A DNA stretch of 64,000 bases from Acidobacteriaceae bacterium (GTDB lineage: Bacteria; Acidobacteriota; Terriglobia; Terriglobales; Acidobacteriaceae), in assembly GCA_025462885.1 (NCBI GenBank), contig JAOAPN010000012.1, positions 248,001 through 312,000 on the forward strand. Reading direction: 5' to 3'. The notes under the pieces were generated by a model, which worked only from the letters and a program-made list of their open reading frames with translations, ran no database searches and had not been told where the DNA came from. The translations under genes and the position numbers were made by a program. This document shows, piece by piece, positions 42,877 to 52,765 of the stretch; positions within the stretch are counted from its first letter, which is position 1, and each line of letters starts with the position of its first letter.

Positions 42877-42984
42877 CATTGAATTGCTAGACCGCTTCCC
42901 TGCCTGCACCTCCTCGAAAGGCATCGATTGAGCCGGAGTCTGCTCAATCCCCTGTTATAGCTACCCTATCTCTGAAGGCCCGGC

Positions 42985-43923
42985 TCACGCTGCGGCCAGC
43001 TTGATCTTTGCCACGACCTCGGCAGGCTGCCAGTCGTTGGAGGGGTACCAGGCGGCAATTTTTCCGTCTTTTCCGATCAGGACGGTGGAGAGCGAGTGGT
43101 TGATGGACTTCTCGTCGCCTGGGGTGACTCCTACATTAAAGAACTGCGTGACGGCGGCGAGATCTTTTTCGCCCGGGACGGCAAAGTCCCAATGCTGGAA
43201 GATGTCTCTCTTCTTCGGGGAGTTCGCATTGTGGGTGTAGGCCTCGCCGTAGCTGCGGAGCACGGCGGGGGTGTCGTAGGCAGGATCGAAGCTGATGCTG
43301 AGCAGGTGGGTGCCAGCGTAAAGAGCCGGATCGGCGGCCAGGGCTTTGTCGACGTCGGCAAAGTTGCGGCTCATGCGGGGGCAGAAGTCGGCCAGGGGGC
43401 AGCGGGTATAGATGAAGGTGACGAGCAGAACCTTCCCTTGAAACTGGGCGAGGTGGATGGCTCGGGCGCCCTGATTGACGAGCTTGAAGTCGGGAACGGC
43501 TTCCCCGGCTGCAGGGACATGGTATTGGACGGCGGGCTTATAGTCCGGCTTGGCTTGGGCGATGACGACGATCTTGTCCAACAGGACGGTGTTGAAGCCG
43601 TCCGGGTCCTTGGTGACGAGGAGCGTCGCGGTAATGCGGTCTCCGGGGTGGAGTTCGCTGACGATGGTGGGATCCTTGAGCTTATAGGACATGGTCATCG
43701 CACCCATGAAGCCGGGGATGGCTTCGTGGTCGAGCATGACGTCGCTTCCGGTGACGGAGACGATCTTGCCCTTGATGGCATAGGTCTTGACGGGTGCGAC
43801 CGGGTCGGTGGCCACTGGGGTTTGCGCAGCGGGTGGAGTAGCCGAGCGGCAGCCGGAGAGCGCGAGAGCGAAGGTCAGGGCAAACAGTAGCTTACGGGGC
43901 ACGGTAAGGACTCCTGCCTCCAT
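42985..43923 (-). CDS. SCO1/SenC-family copper protein fused to a CusF-like domain
   Basis: This 312-residue lipoprotein has the lipobox ALSGC after a signal peptide. Residues about 48-120 resemble the CusF/copper-binding periplasmic fold (IKGKIVSVTGSDVMLDHEAI, then PGFMGAMTMSYKLKD with the Met residues). Residues about 140-310 form the thioredoxin-like SCO domain with CPLADFCPRMS (CxxxC with copper-binding Cys) and the distal His in SINHSLSTVLIG. SCO proteins deliver copper to the CuA site of cytochrome oxidase or act in thiol redox balance. The fusion of both copper domains in one protein is seen in several environmental bacteria. It is divergent from the AddB-like gene. Confidence 0.88.
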   Translation of the reverse strand: MEAGVLTVPRKLLFALTFALALSGCRSATPPAAQTPVATDPVAPVKTYAIKGKIVSVTGSDVMLDHEAIPGFMGAMTMSYKLKDPTIVSELHPGDRITATLLVTKDPDGFNTVLLDKIVVIAQAKPDYKPAVQYHVPAAGEAVPDFKLVNQGARAIHLAQFQGKVLLVTFIYTRCPLADFCPRMSRNFADVDKALAADPALYAGTHLLSISFDPAYDTPAVLRSYGEAYTHNANSPKKRDIFQHWDFAVPGEKDLAAVTQFFNVGVTPGDEKSINHSLSTVLIGKDGKIAAWYPSNDWQPAEVVAKIKLAAA

Positions 43924-44001
43924 GATACTGGGTGTGAGGGCCGAGCGTCGCCGCGCGGGAAGAGCGCTTTTTCCAGTGGGGCGGGGCGTATAACCGATGC
44001 T

Positions 44002-46740
44002 ATGGACTCAGAGGATTTGCTGCCTGCGGAGGTCGTAGCGGCGCTGGAGCGAGGGGCTACGGTAGTTACGGTGAACCAGCGGGCGGCACGGACGCTTCGG
44101 CTGGGGTACGACCGGCGCAACCGCATGCTGGGGCGGAGGAGCTGGCAACCTGCGCAGGTGCTGGCGTGGGATGCGTGGCTGTCCGGTTGGTGGAGCCGGC
44201 TGTTGCTGGAGGGGCTGGCAGCACAGATGCTCCTGAACCGCAGCCAGGAGCTGTCGGTGTGGCGCGACGTGCTGGAGGAGGACTCCGAGCGGCAGAGCCT
44301 GCGGGGAATGGAGTCGCTGGCCGAGATGGGCGCGAAGGCATGGACTCTGCTGTGCGGCCATAACGGCAGAGGGCGGCTTCGGGAGATTGCGGTGAGCACC
44401 GATACCCGGGCGTTTCAGCGTTGGGCGCAGGCGTTCGAGCGGCGCTGTCGTAACGAAGGATATTTGGCGCAGGCGAACCTTGCGGACGAGGTGCGAAAGG
44501 GCGTCGCCAGTGGGGCGTTCGAGGCAGGAACGGGTGAGGTGGTGCTGGTCGGGTTCGATACGATGACGCCTTCGCAGGCGGGCCTGATCGAAGCGTTGCG
44601 CGATGCGGGTGTGGTGGTCGAGGAACTTCAGCTTGCCATTCCGGCTGGTGACCGTCTGCTGATCGAAGCAACGGACGGCGCGGAGGAGCTGCGGGCGTGT
44701 GCGCTGTGGGTGAAAAGCTTTTTGGCCGATCATCCCGACGGGCGCGTTGGAGTCATCGTGCCGGGTCTGGAGGCACAGGTCGGGGAGATTGACCGAGTGT
44801 TTCGCGAGGTTCTGGCGCCGGAGCTGGAAGCGATTGGAGCGGGGCCGGGCCCGTATGAGTTCTCCGTCGGCGAGGCGCTGGCATCGACTCCCATGGCACT
44901 GGTCGCGCTCGATCTACTGCACTGGGTTAACGGTGCTCTGCCAGTAGAGCGGGTAAGTGCGCTGCTGCTGTCTCCTTACTTCGCGGATGGACGGGGAGCG
45001 CTGAGTGCGAGGGCGGAGTTCGATGCATTCGGGCTGCGTCGCGCGAAGATGCTGCGGCCGGAGATCTCGCTGGAGGAGATGGCGAAGCTGGTGGAGCAGG
45101 CACGCGGACTTGAGGCCGTCTCGGCTGCTCTGCGGAGAATGCGGCAGGTGGTGGCTCGGCGCTTCTCGAAGGACGACACGCTGACTTATGCAGAGTGGGC
45201 CGAGGGAGTGCGAGAGCTGTTGGAGGCTGCTGCGTGGGGTGCGGGAAGGGATGAAGAGAGCGTCGAGTATCAGGCTCGGTCCAAGTGGGAGGGCGTGCTG
45301 GACGAGCTGGCGACGCTGGACTTCGACGGGCGGCGGGTGCGGTTTCGCGAGGCGCTGGAAGGGCTGGAAAGGATCGCCGGGCGGACCATGTTTGCGGCGG
45401 AGTCTCGCGAGGCACCGGTCCAGGTGATGGGGCCGCTGGAGGCAGCGGGCAGCCGGTTCGATGCGGTGTGGTTTCTGCAGGCGGGAGAGCTGTCGTGGCC
45501 GATGACGGTGTCGACCAGTCCCCTGCTGCCGTGGCCGTTGCAGCGGGAGCTTGCGATGCCGGGAGCTGACCCCGCTCTGGAGATGGACTTTGCACGGCGT
45601 GTCTCGCTGCGCGTTGCGGAGAGCGCGGGAACGGCGGTGTTCAGCTATGCGCGGTTCGCGGGAGACGAGGCTGGGAGGCAGCGACCCTCGGCTGCTTTGG
45701 ACGGATTGGGTCTGGAGGCGACGTCCGCTGAGACGATCCTGTCTCGCGGCGTGGTGCGGGAGATTATTGAGACGGAGATGGTCGAGGACGATGTGCGGCT
45801 GCCGGCGCTTCCCGATCGCGTCATTCGGGGTGGTGCTGCGTTGCTGGCGGCGCAGGCGGCGTGCGGCTTCAAGGCATTCGCGGAGCAGAGGCTGTGGTCG
45901 AGTGAGCCGGATGTCGCGGAGCTCGGGATGGATGCAGCGGAGCGCGGAACGCTGGTGCATGGGGTGCTGGAGCTTTTCTGGAAGAACGTGAAGACGCAGG
46001 AAGAGTTGAAGGCCATGACCGTGGCCGAGCGTGAGGAGATGCTGGACTGGTGCATCCGCGAAGAGTTGCGCAGCGCGGCGGCGCGGAGCGCCACAGCCTG
46101 GGATGTGGCGTATGTCGATATGGAACGGTCGCGGTTACATACACTGCTGGGAGGCTGGCTGGAGCTGGAACTGGAGCGCGCTCCGTTTGAAGTGAAGCTG
46201 AGCGAGATGAAGTTCGACGATGTCCGGGTTGGCCCGTTGCGGCTGCGCGTAATCGTCGATCGCGTGGACCTTGTAGATGATGGTGGCGGTGAGGACGGGG
46301 CCGATGCAACGGAGCCAGCGGAGATGATCGTCGACTACAAGACCGGACGCGCGGAGCCGGGGCAATGGTTGACGGACCGGCCGGATGCTCCGCAGCTTCC
46401 GCTCTATGCGGTCTTATCGCAGGCTTCGCGCATTGCGGGGGTTGCATTTGCAAAGGTAAGACTGGGCGAAGAGATGAGTCTGCATGGGTATGCGACGCGG
46501 GAAGAGTTGGTGACGAAGCTTGCCAGACTGAAAGACGCTCCGACGCTGGAGGCGCAGGTTGAGGCGTGGCGGCGGGTGCTGACGGGCCTAGCGGAGAAGT
46601 TTGCGGCTGGCGATGCCAGGGTGCGGCCGAAAAAGTATCCGGATACGTGCGAGCACTGCGCGCAACGGCTGGTGTGCCGGTTGGATGTGGCGGTGCTCGA
46701 TGCGGACATGGACGAAGAGAACGGAGCCAATGATGAGTAA
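44002..46740 (+). CDS. AddB/RexB-like PD-(D/E)XK nuclease subunit
   Basis: The protein has 912 residues. The N-terminal half is helicase-like but lacks a Walker A motif (VVTVNQRAARTLRLG at the start). The C-terminal nuclease domain has the Asp and Lys of motif II/III in MIVDYKTGRAEP. An AddB-type iron-sulfur site is visible: Cys in AAQAACGFKAFAEQRL before the nuclease core and C-EH-C-AQRLV-C at the end (CxxC-x5-C). AddAB-type complexes process double-strand breaks for RecA. The product matches the DNA-repair nuclease family found in proteobacteria and acidobacteria rather than classic AddB. It overlaps the downstream helicase gene by 8 nt and is translationally coupled to it. Confidence 0.85.
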   Translation: MDSEDLLPAEVVAALERGATVVTVNQRAARTLRLGYDRRNRMLGRRSWQPAQVLAWDAWLSGWWSRLLLEGLAAQMLLNRSQELSVWRDVLEEDSERQSLRGMESLAEMGAKAWTLLCGHNGRGRLREIAVSTDTRAFQRWAQAFERRCRNEGYLAQANLADEVRKGVASGAFEAGTGEVVLVGFDTMTPSQAGLIEALRDAGVVVEELQLAIPAGDRLLIEATDGAEELRACALWVKSFLADHPDGRVGVIVPGLEAQVGEIDRVFREVLAPELEAIGAGPGPYEFSVGEALASTPMALVALDLLHWVNGALPVERVSALLLSPYFADGRGALSARAEFDAFGLRRAKMLRPEISLEEMAKLVEQARGLEAVSAALRRMRQVVARRFSKDDTLTYAEWAEGVRELLEAAAWGAGRDEESVEYQARSKWEGVLDELATLDFDGRRVRFREALEGLERIAGRTMFAAESREAPVQVMGPLEAAGSRFDAVWFLQAGELSWPMTVSTSPLLPWPLQRELAMPGADPALEMDFARRVSLRVAESAGTAVFSYARFAGDEAGRQRPSAALDGLGLEATSAETILSRGVVREIIETEMVEDDVRLPALPDRVIRGGAALLAAQAACGFKAFAEQRLWSSEPDVAELGMDAAERGTLVHGVLELFWKNVKTQEELKAMTVAEREEMLDWCIREELRSAAARSATAWDVAYVDMERSRLHTLLGGWLELELERAPFEVKLSEMKFDDVRVGPLRLRVIVDRVDLVDDGGGEDGADATEPAEMIVDYKTGRAEPGQWLTDRPDAPQLPLYAVLSQASRIAGVAFAKVRLGEEMSLHGYATREELVTKLARLKDAPTLEAQVEAWRRVLTGLAEKFAAGDARVRPKKYPDTCEHCAQRLVCRLDVAVLDADMDEENGANDE

Positions 46741-49700
46741 TCTCTTCGTGATGGGGCAGGATCTGGATGGCAGCGAGAGAGCTATTTCGGCGACAGGCGG
46801 GGAAGGATTACCGCCGGATGTTGCGGAGCGCGAACGGGCTTTGGATGTGAGCCGATCGTGGATCGTCGAGGCTCCGGCGGGTTCGGGCAAGACGGGACTG
46901 CTGATTCAACGCTACCTGAAGCTGTTGGCGGAAGAGAGTGTGATGCAGCCGGGGCAGGTGCTGGCGATCACGTTTACGAAGAAGGCTGCGGCAGAGATTC
47001 GGGAGCGCGTGCTAGCCCAGTTGGAGAGCGCGCAGCGTGGCGATGCGGTGAAGGAGGCACGGTTCGAGCGCGAGACGCGGGCGTTTACGGAGGCGGTCCT
47101 TGAGAAGGACCGGCGACTGGAGTGGGGGCTGCTGGAGAATCCGCAGCGCATGAACCTGAAGACGATCGACTCGCTGTGCGCGGTGATTGCGGGGTCGATG
47201 CCGGTGCTGTCGGGCGGGGGCGGCGGAATAACTCCGGTGGAGGATGCGATGCCGCTGTACCAGGCGGCGGCTCGCCGGACGGTGATGCAGTTTGGCGGTG
47301 ATGATGCAGCGTTGAATGACGCGCTACGGGAGGTGCTGCTGCATCGCGATGGGAATCTTGTCGAGTGCGAACGGCTGTTGGCAGAGATGCTGGCGTTGCG
47401 CGACCAGTGGGGCGAACTGATTCCGTTGCGCGATGCGGAACTGAACGATGCGTATCTGGATGGGACGGTGCTGCCGAAGCTGGAGCAAACGCTGGAGCAG
47501 ATGGTTTGCGCTGGACTGACGCAGTTAGCGGAGAGTGTGCCGCGAGACTTCCTGGAAGAGGTCGCGGCGCTGGCGGCTTCGTTTGCGGAGATTGCGCCGT
47601 ACGACCGTGAGGTCTCTCCGCTTGCCGCCTGCCTGAGCCGCAGCGTGCCGGGAACGGACGTCGAGCATCTGGAGCATTGGAGGGCGCTGATCCATCTGCT
47701 GGTGACGCCTTCGAGCTGGACCTGGCGGAAGGGATTCGCGAAGAACCATCTTGGCTTCGAGACGACCAAGGCTGAGAAGGATCGGCTAAAGCGCGTGCTG
47801 GAACAGATTGCCCATCGCGACGATCTGCTGGAGGCGATGCAGCGCGTAGACCGGCTGCCTCCGGCGCAGTATCCGGAAGAGCAATGGCGGGTCGCGAAGG
47901 CGCTGTTCCGCCTGTTGAGCCGGGCGCTGGTGGAGTTGCAGTTTGTCTTTGCGGAACGAGGCGAATGTGACTTTGCTGAACTTGCGCTGCTGGCGCGGGG
48001 CGCTCTGCGGCAGACGGGCGGCGTGCTGGATCTGCAGGAGGCGCTGGGGATGGAGTTCCGGCATCTGCTGGTGGACGAGATGCAGGACACCTCCACGATC
48101 CAGTATGAGTTGATCGAACTGCTGACGCAGGAGTGGGACGGCGAGCGGCAGACGGTGTTCCTGGTCGGCGACCCGAAGCAGTCGATCTACCTGTTCCGGC
48201 AGGCGCGGGTGGAGCGATTTGTCAGGACGATGCAGGAGCAGCGGATGGGGGATCTGCCGGTCGAGTGCCTGCGGCTTACGGCAAACTTTCGCTCCCAGAC
48301 GATGTTGGTGACGGCGTTCAATGCGGACTTCTCGCTGCTCTTTCCGCGGGCTGAGGATGTCACGACTCCCGATGAAGTCCCCTACGATAATGCAGCGGCG
48401 GTGCGGAGTTCGGCCTACTCGGACGTGGGAATGGAGTGGCATACGCGGGTGATTGAGGCCAGACGTTTCTCACCGGAGGCAAAGGCGGAGTCTCGCCACT
48501 GGCTCAAAGACGAGGCGCAGATGGTGCGGGCCATTGCGAAGGATTGGCGAGGGCGCCCGCTGCCGGCGGGACGCACTGAGCCGTGGAAGATCGCGGTGCT
48601 GGTGCAAGGACGCCGGCATCTGCTGGATATCGTTGGAGCCTTGAAGGAGGACGATGGGGATGGGTCGATTCCCTTCACCGCCGTGAAGATCGATGCGCTG
48701 GCCGAACGTCAGGAGGTGATGGACCTGTTCGCGCTGACGCGTGCGCTGCTGCATCCTGCGGACCGGGTGGCGTGGCTCGCGGTGCTACGGGCTCCGTGGT
48801 GTGGGTTGAGCCTTGTCGATTTGCACGCGATCGCAGGGGGAGATGATCCGCTGATGGTCAAACGAGTTCTTCCTGAATTAATGATTGAGCGGGAACACTT
48901 GTTGAGTGAGGAGGGAAAGCTTCGCCTGGTGCGGGTGAGGAGCGTGCTGCAGACGGCGGAATCGCAGCGATTGAAGACGGCAGCCTGGGTGGAGCGGACG
49001 TGGCGATCGCTGGGAGGCGATGTGAGCCTCGACGACGCGGAGCTCGGCAATGCACGGCGGTATCTGCAGCTGCTGGACGAGGTGGAGAAGGATGCCAATC
49101 GCGTCGAAGTGCCCGTACTGCGTCGTCGCATGGAGAAGCTGTACGCGCAGGCGGTTCAGAGCGCAGGTGCGGTAGACCTGATGACCATCCACGGAGCGAA
49201 GGGGCTGGAGTGGGATGTAGTGATGGTGCCCGGACTGGCGCGGCAGGCAGGGATCTCGCGGAGTGGTCTGCTGGTCTGGAACGAAGTGGAGGGCGGCGAC
49301 GAGAATGCGGCTCGAGGTATGCTCGCTCCGATCGCCGGACGGGGAGAGCCGGCCAAGGAGCTGAATCGTTGGATGAAGGGTCTGCGCGATGCCCGCGAGG
49401 CAGCGGAGCGCAAGCGGCTGTTTTATGTAGCCTGCACGCGTGCCCGGGAGGAGTTGCATCTGTTCGCTGCTCCGGAGCGAGGTGCGAGGGGAGAGATCCT
49501 GCGTGCTTCGAACAGCTTGTTGAAGGCCGCGTGGCCGGCAGCGGAACGGCACTTCGTCGATGCTCCCGGAGCCAAGGTGCTGCCGTTTGGAGTGGCTGCT
49601 CCGCTCGACGACACGGGCGATGCCGGGTTGACTATCGCTGCGGTTGAAGAAGCTGTCGAACGACCTCCGATGCTACAGAGGCTGCCGCTCTCGTTCGATC

Positions 49701-50359
49701 CCGCGTCACGATTTGCTTCCGCAAGTGCCACCGAAGCAAGCGAGAGGCGGGCGCAATTTGAGAGGGCTTATTTTGAAAGACCGGAAGGATCGTTTGCCGC
49801 GCGGGCGTTCGGGAATGCGGTGCATGGATTTCTGGAGTTGGTCACGAAGCGGATGGCCGCTGGTGTTTCGGTCGATGCATTAGTAATGGAAGCCGCAACC
49901 TGGACATCGCGCGTGGAAGCGGTGTTGCGTGGGGATGGACTTCCGCCTAGTGCCGTGCAGCGCGAGGCACAGCGGGTGATCGCTGCGCTGCAGACTGCTT
50001 TGCAGGACGAGGCGGGGCTTTGGGTGCTCGGAGCGCGGAAGGGTGCGGCGAGTGAGTTTGGATTTACGACCTGGACTGAGAAGCGGCGCAGCTTCCGGCT
50101 GGATCGCGTATTTGTCGCCGGACCGGAGCCGCTGGCTCCAGGGAGTGACTGCTTGTGGATTGTGGACTACAAGACCGGTACGCATGGGCGCGGCGTTGGA
50201 GTGGATGCGTTTCTGGCGAGTGAGCGGGAGAAGTATGGGGCGCAGATGGAGAGTTATGCGCGGGCCATGGCGGCGGATGCGGAGGGGAAGGAGCTTCGGG
50301 TGGGCTTGTATTATCCGATGCTGCCGAAGTTGCTTTGGTGGAAGCCTAGTTTGGCTTGA
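46733..50359 (+). CDS. AddA-like UvrD-family helicase-nuclease
   Basis: The product has 1208 residues from the second of two tandem ATGs at 46730/46733 (GGAG 6 nt before 46733). Helicase motifs are Walker A EAPAGSGKTGLLIQRYL (about residues 43-59), LAITFTKKAAAEIRERV (Ia), LLVDEMQDTSTIQYELI (II), VGDPKQSIYLFRQA (III), LTANFRSQTMLV (IV) and TIHGAKGLEWDVVMVPGL (V). A C-terminal RecB-like nuclease has WIVDYKTGTHG. The partner gene upstream also carries a nuclease, giving the two-nuclease, one-helicase plan of AddAB. It degrades and resects broken DNA ends. After its stop lies repeat copy C. Confidence 0.9.
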   Translation: MSNLFVMGQDLDGSERAISATGGEGLPPDVAERERALDVSRSWIVEAPAGSGKTGLLIQRYLKLLAEESVMQPGQVLAITFTKKAAAEIRERVLAQLESAQRGDAVKEARFERETRAFTEAVLEKDRRLEWGLLENPQRMNLKTIDSLCAVIAGSMPVLSGGGGGITPVEDAMPLYQAAARRTVMQFGGDDAALNDALREVLLHRDGNLVECERLLAEMLALRDQWGELIPLRDAELNDAYLDGTVLPKLEQTLEQMVCAGLTQLAESVPRDFLEEVAALAASFAEIAPYDREVSPLAACLSRSVPGTDVEHLEHWRALIHLLVTPSSWTWRKGFAKNHLGFETTKAEKDRLKRVLEQIAHRDDLLEAMQRVDRLPPAQYPEEQWRVAKALFRLLSRALVELQFVFAERGECDFAELALLARGALRQTGGVLDLQEALGMEFRHLLVDEMQDTSTIQYELIELLTQEWDGERQTVFLVGDPKQSIYLFRQARVERFVRTMQEQRMGDLPVECLRLTANFRSQTMLVTAFNADFSLLFPRAEDVTTPDEVPYDNAAAVRSSAYSDVGMEWHTRVIEARRFSPEAKAESRHWLKDEAQMVRAIAKDWRGRPLPAGRTEPWKIAVLVQGRRHLLDIVGALKEDDGDGSIPFTAVKIDALAERQEVMDLFALTRALLHPADRVAWLAVLRAPWCGLSLVDLHAIAGGDDPLMVKRVLPELMIEREHLLSEEGKLRLVRVRSVLQTAESQRLKTAAWVERTWRSLGGDVSLDDAELGNARRYLQLLDEVEKDANRVEVPVLRRRMEKLYAQAVQSAGAVDLMTIHGAKGLEWDVVMVPGLARQAGISRSGLLVWNEVEGGDENAARGMLAPIAGRGEPAKELNRWMKGLRDAREAAERKRLFYVACTRAREELHLFAAPERGARGEILRASNSLLKAAWPAAERHFVDAPGAKVLPFGVAAPLDDTGDAGLTIAAVEEAVERPPMLQRLPLSFDPASRFASASATEASERRAQFERAYFERPEGSFAARAFGNAVHGFLELVTKRMAAGVSVDALVMEAATWTSRVEAVLRGDGLPPSAVQREAQRVIAALQTALQDEAGLWVLGARKGAASEFGFTTWTEKRRSFRLDRVFVAGPEPLAPGSDCLWIVDYKTGTHGRGVGVDAFLASEREKYGAQMESYARAMAADAEGKELRVGLYYPMLPKLLWWKPSLA

Positions 50360-50367
50360 GGCTACAG

Positions 50368-50424
50368 CAAGTGCGCCCTGACGCCGGGCGGGCGCCACTT
50401 CGTGGGGTGTTGGACGCTTCGCGT
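50368..50424 (+). repeat. dispersed convergent-junction repeat, copy C
   Basis: The body (GCGCCCTGACGCCGGGCGGG onward to TTGGACGCTTCGCG) lies between the convergent ends of the AddA-like and phoU genes; the gap is 82 nt in all, so the repeat fills most of it. Confidence 0.8.
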
Positions 50425-50441
50425 TTTGCGTGAGGAACAAC

Positions 50442-51107
50442 TTAGTTTGTGTTTGCGTTGTGGCGGACGTCTTTGCCGCGCACCCAGAAGATCACGTCTT
50501 CTGCGATGTTGGTTGCGTGATCGCCGACGCGTTCGAGGTTACGAGCGATGATGAGGGCGTTGAGCGATTGCGGCGTCAGCTCGGGCTTTTCCTTGATGAG
50601 GTTGCTGAGCGAGTAGAAGGCGGCATCGTTCATCTCATCGACCTGATCGTCGAGTTGGAGGACGGACTGGGCCAGTTCGGCGTCGGCTTCGATGAAGGCC
50701 TGCAGCGCCTTGCGGACCATCGCAGAGGCGAGCGACGCAAGCTTGGGGATATCGACGGGAAGGTCGATGTTTGCGAAGGCACCCATCTCGCGAACCCGGA
50801 CGGCAATGTTGACGGCCTGGTCGCCGACGCGTTCGAGATCGGCATTGATACGGATCACCGAGAGGATGAAGCGCAGGTCGATGGCCATGGGCTGTTCCAT
50901 CGCAAGAAGGTCGAGGGCCATCTGGTCGATCTCGCGCTCCAGCCGATTAATGGAGGGTTCGGCTCGGAAGACGAGTTCGCAGATGGAGAGGTCACGGGTG
51001 CGATAGGCCTCGATGGAGCGCTGGATGGCCTGCTCGGCCATCCCTGCCATGACGAGGAGTTTTTCTTTGAGACCGTCGAGATTCTGGTGGAATTTGACGC
51101 GCGTCAA
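50442..51107 (-). CDS. phoU: phosphate signalling regulator PhoU
   Basis: This 221-residue protein consists of two similar three-helix bundles with the repeated metal-binding E/DxxxD pattern ([20 protein letters not shown] and [27 protein letters not shown] and [14 protein letters not shown]). The double ERVGD(Q/H)A motif is diagnostic for PhoU. PhoU links the Pst transporter to the PhoR kinase and keeps the regulon off when phosphate is plentiful. The start is TTG 51107 behind GGGAGG, overlapping the pstB stop by 4 nt (TTGA). It is the last gene of the cluster. Confidence 0.95.
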   Translation of the reverse strand: MTRVKFHQNLDGLKEKLLVMAGMAEQAIQRSIEAYRTRDLSICELVFRAEPSINRLEREIDQMALDLLAMEQPMAIDLRFILSVIRINADLERVGDQAVNIAVRVREMGAFANIDLPVDIPKLASLASAMVRKALQAFIEADAELAQSVLQLDDQVDEMNDAAFYSLSNLIKEKPELTPQSLNALIIARNLERVGDHATNIAEDVIFWVRGKDVRHNANTN

Positions 51108-51862
51108 CCGAACCTCCCGGTGATGTAATCTTCCGTCCGCTTGTCGCGGGGATTGGTGAAGATCTTATGGGTTGAGTCGAACTCGACCATCTTACCGTTG
51201 AGGAAGAAGCCGGTATTCTCGGCCACACGCGCGGCCTGCTGCATGTTGTGCGTGACGATGACGATAGTGTACTGCGACTTCAACTGGAAGATCAGGTCTT
51301 CGATCTTCGAGGTGGAAACGGGATCGAGCGCCGATGCTGGCTCATCCATCAGCAGCACTTCTGGGTCAACAGCGAGCGCACGGGCGATGCACATACGCTG
51401 CTGCTGTCCGCCGGAGAGCGACGCGCCGGACTTTTTCTTGAGATCGTCTTTGACCTCTTCCCAGAGAGCGGCCTGTTTGAGGGAGCGCTCTACCGTCTCG
51501 TCGAGGATGCGGCGGTTGCGGAAGCCGTTCAGTTTCAATCCGCTGGCGACGTTATCGTAGATGGACATGGTCGGGAACGGGTTGGGGCGCTGGAAGACCA
51601 TGCCGACACGGCGGCGGATCTCGACGGGCGAGGCGTCCTTGTAGATGTCGAGGTCGCCCATCTTGATCACGCCGGTAGCGCGGGCGATGGGGTTGGTCTC
51701 GTGCATGCGATTGAGGCAACGAACGAAAGTCGACTTGCCACAGCCGGAGGGGCCGATGAGGGCGGTGGCGTGGTTGGCGGGGATGTGCAGATTGATGTCC
51801 TGCAGCGTGTGCGTCGTCCCGTACCATGCATTCAAATTCTCGACCTGAATTCCGACTCCCAC
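51104..51862 (-). CDS. pstB: phosphate ABC transporter ATP-binding protein PstB
   Basis: The protein has 252 residues from GTG 51862, preceded by AAAGGAG; the open frame extends to 51973 inside pstA, but homology starts at [12 protein letters not shown]. Walker A is [10 protein letters not shown]-loop [12 protein letters not shown], signature [16 protein letters not shown] and Walker [21 protein letters not shown] and the H-loop [11 protein letters not shown] complete the PstB pattern. It hydrolyses ATP to drive high-affinity phosphate uptake. The start overlaps the pstA stop (TAGTG), and the stop overlaps phoU, so translation is coupled along the operon. Confidence 0.96.
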   Translation of the reverse strand: MGVGIQVENLNAWYGTTHTLQDINLHIPANHATALIGPSGCGKSTFVRCLNRMHETNPIARATGVIKMGDLDIYKDASPVEIRRRVGMVFQRPNPFPTMSIYDNVASGLKLNGFRNRRILDETVERSLKQAALWEEVKDDLKKKSGASLSGGQQQRMCIARALAVDPEVLLMDEPASALDPVSTSKIEDLIFQLKSQYTIVIVTHNMQQAARVAENTGFFLNGKMVEFDSTHKIFTNPRDKRTEDYITGRFG

Positions 51863-52761
51863 TAGCTTGCTCCTTTGAGTACGCCGCGGTTGGCGAAGAT
51901 GCGGACGAGCGTAACTGCAACCATGATCATAACGATAAGCACGAGCGAGCCGGCCCAGGCGAGGCGGTGCCACTCGTCGTAAGGGCTGATGGCGTAGACG
52001 TAAATCTGCAAAGGCAGCGCGGCAATGGGCTCATTGAGTTTGAAGCTCCAAAACTGGTTGCCGAAGGCGGTGAAGAGCAGCGGGGCCGTCTCACCGGCGA
52101 CGCGCGCGAAAGCCAGCATGCAGCCGGTGATGATGCCCGGCGATGCCGTCCGCAGGCTGACGGAGAGCACGGTGCGCCACTTGGGCACCCCCAGTCCGAG
52201 AGCCGCTTCGCGTATGGCATGAGGGACGGTGGAAAGCATCTCTTCCGTAGTCCGCGTGATGGTGGGGACCATCATGATTGCCAGCGCGATACCGCCGGCC
52301 AGTGCTGAAAAATGCTTCTGCTGCATGACGACCAGCGAGTAGATCGAGATGCCCATCACGATGGATGGCACGCCGTTGAGCACGTCTGCGGTGAAGCGGA
52401 TGGCATTGCCAAGGATAGTGCCGCGAGCAAACTCCGCGAGATAAACGCCGGCAGCAATGCCGATCGGAATCCCCATCAGGCTGGCGAGGAAGAGGATGAT
52501 GCCGGAGCCGACGATGGAGTTCGCCATGCCGCCGCCCGGCTCTCCGACGGGTGCGGGAATGTGGGTAAAGAAGGCGAGGTTCAGGGAGCTTGCTCCCTTG
52601 TAGATGAGGTAGACCAGGATGGCTACAAGCGGCGCGATGACCAGCACGGTACTGAGCACCGAGAGCACCGTGATGAGCTGATTCATCGTGCGGCGGCGCA
52701 TGGTGCTGAATGCGGAGGGCTTGGGTTGAGGCGTAAGCGGAGTCAACGGCTGTGTGCTCAT
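51862..52761 (-). CDS. pstA: phosphate ABC transporter permease PstA
   Basis: This 299-residue inner-membrane permease has about six helices and the EAA-type loop in [40 protein letters not shown] and [16 protein letters not shown] near the start are typical of PstA. With PstC it forms the channel through which PstS-bound phosphate is passed. It follows pstC by 4 nt and overlaps pstB. Confidence 0.95.
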   Translation of the reverse strand: MSTQPLTPLTPQPKPSAFSTMRRRTMNQLITVLSVLSTVLVIAPLVAILVYLIYKGASSLNLAFFTHIPAPVGEPGGGMANSIVGSGIILFLASLMGIPIGIAAGVYLAEFARGTILGNAIRFTADVLNGVPSIVMGISIYSLVVMQQKHFSALAGGIALAIMMVPTITRTTEEMLSTVPHAIREAALGLGVPKWRTVLSVSLRTASPGIITGCMLAFARVAGETAPLLFTAFGNQFWSFKLNEPIAALPLQIYVYAISPYDEWHRLAWAGSLVLIVMIMVAVTLVRIFANRGVLKGAS

Positions 52762-52765
52762 GGTG

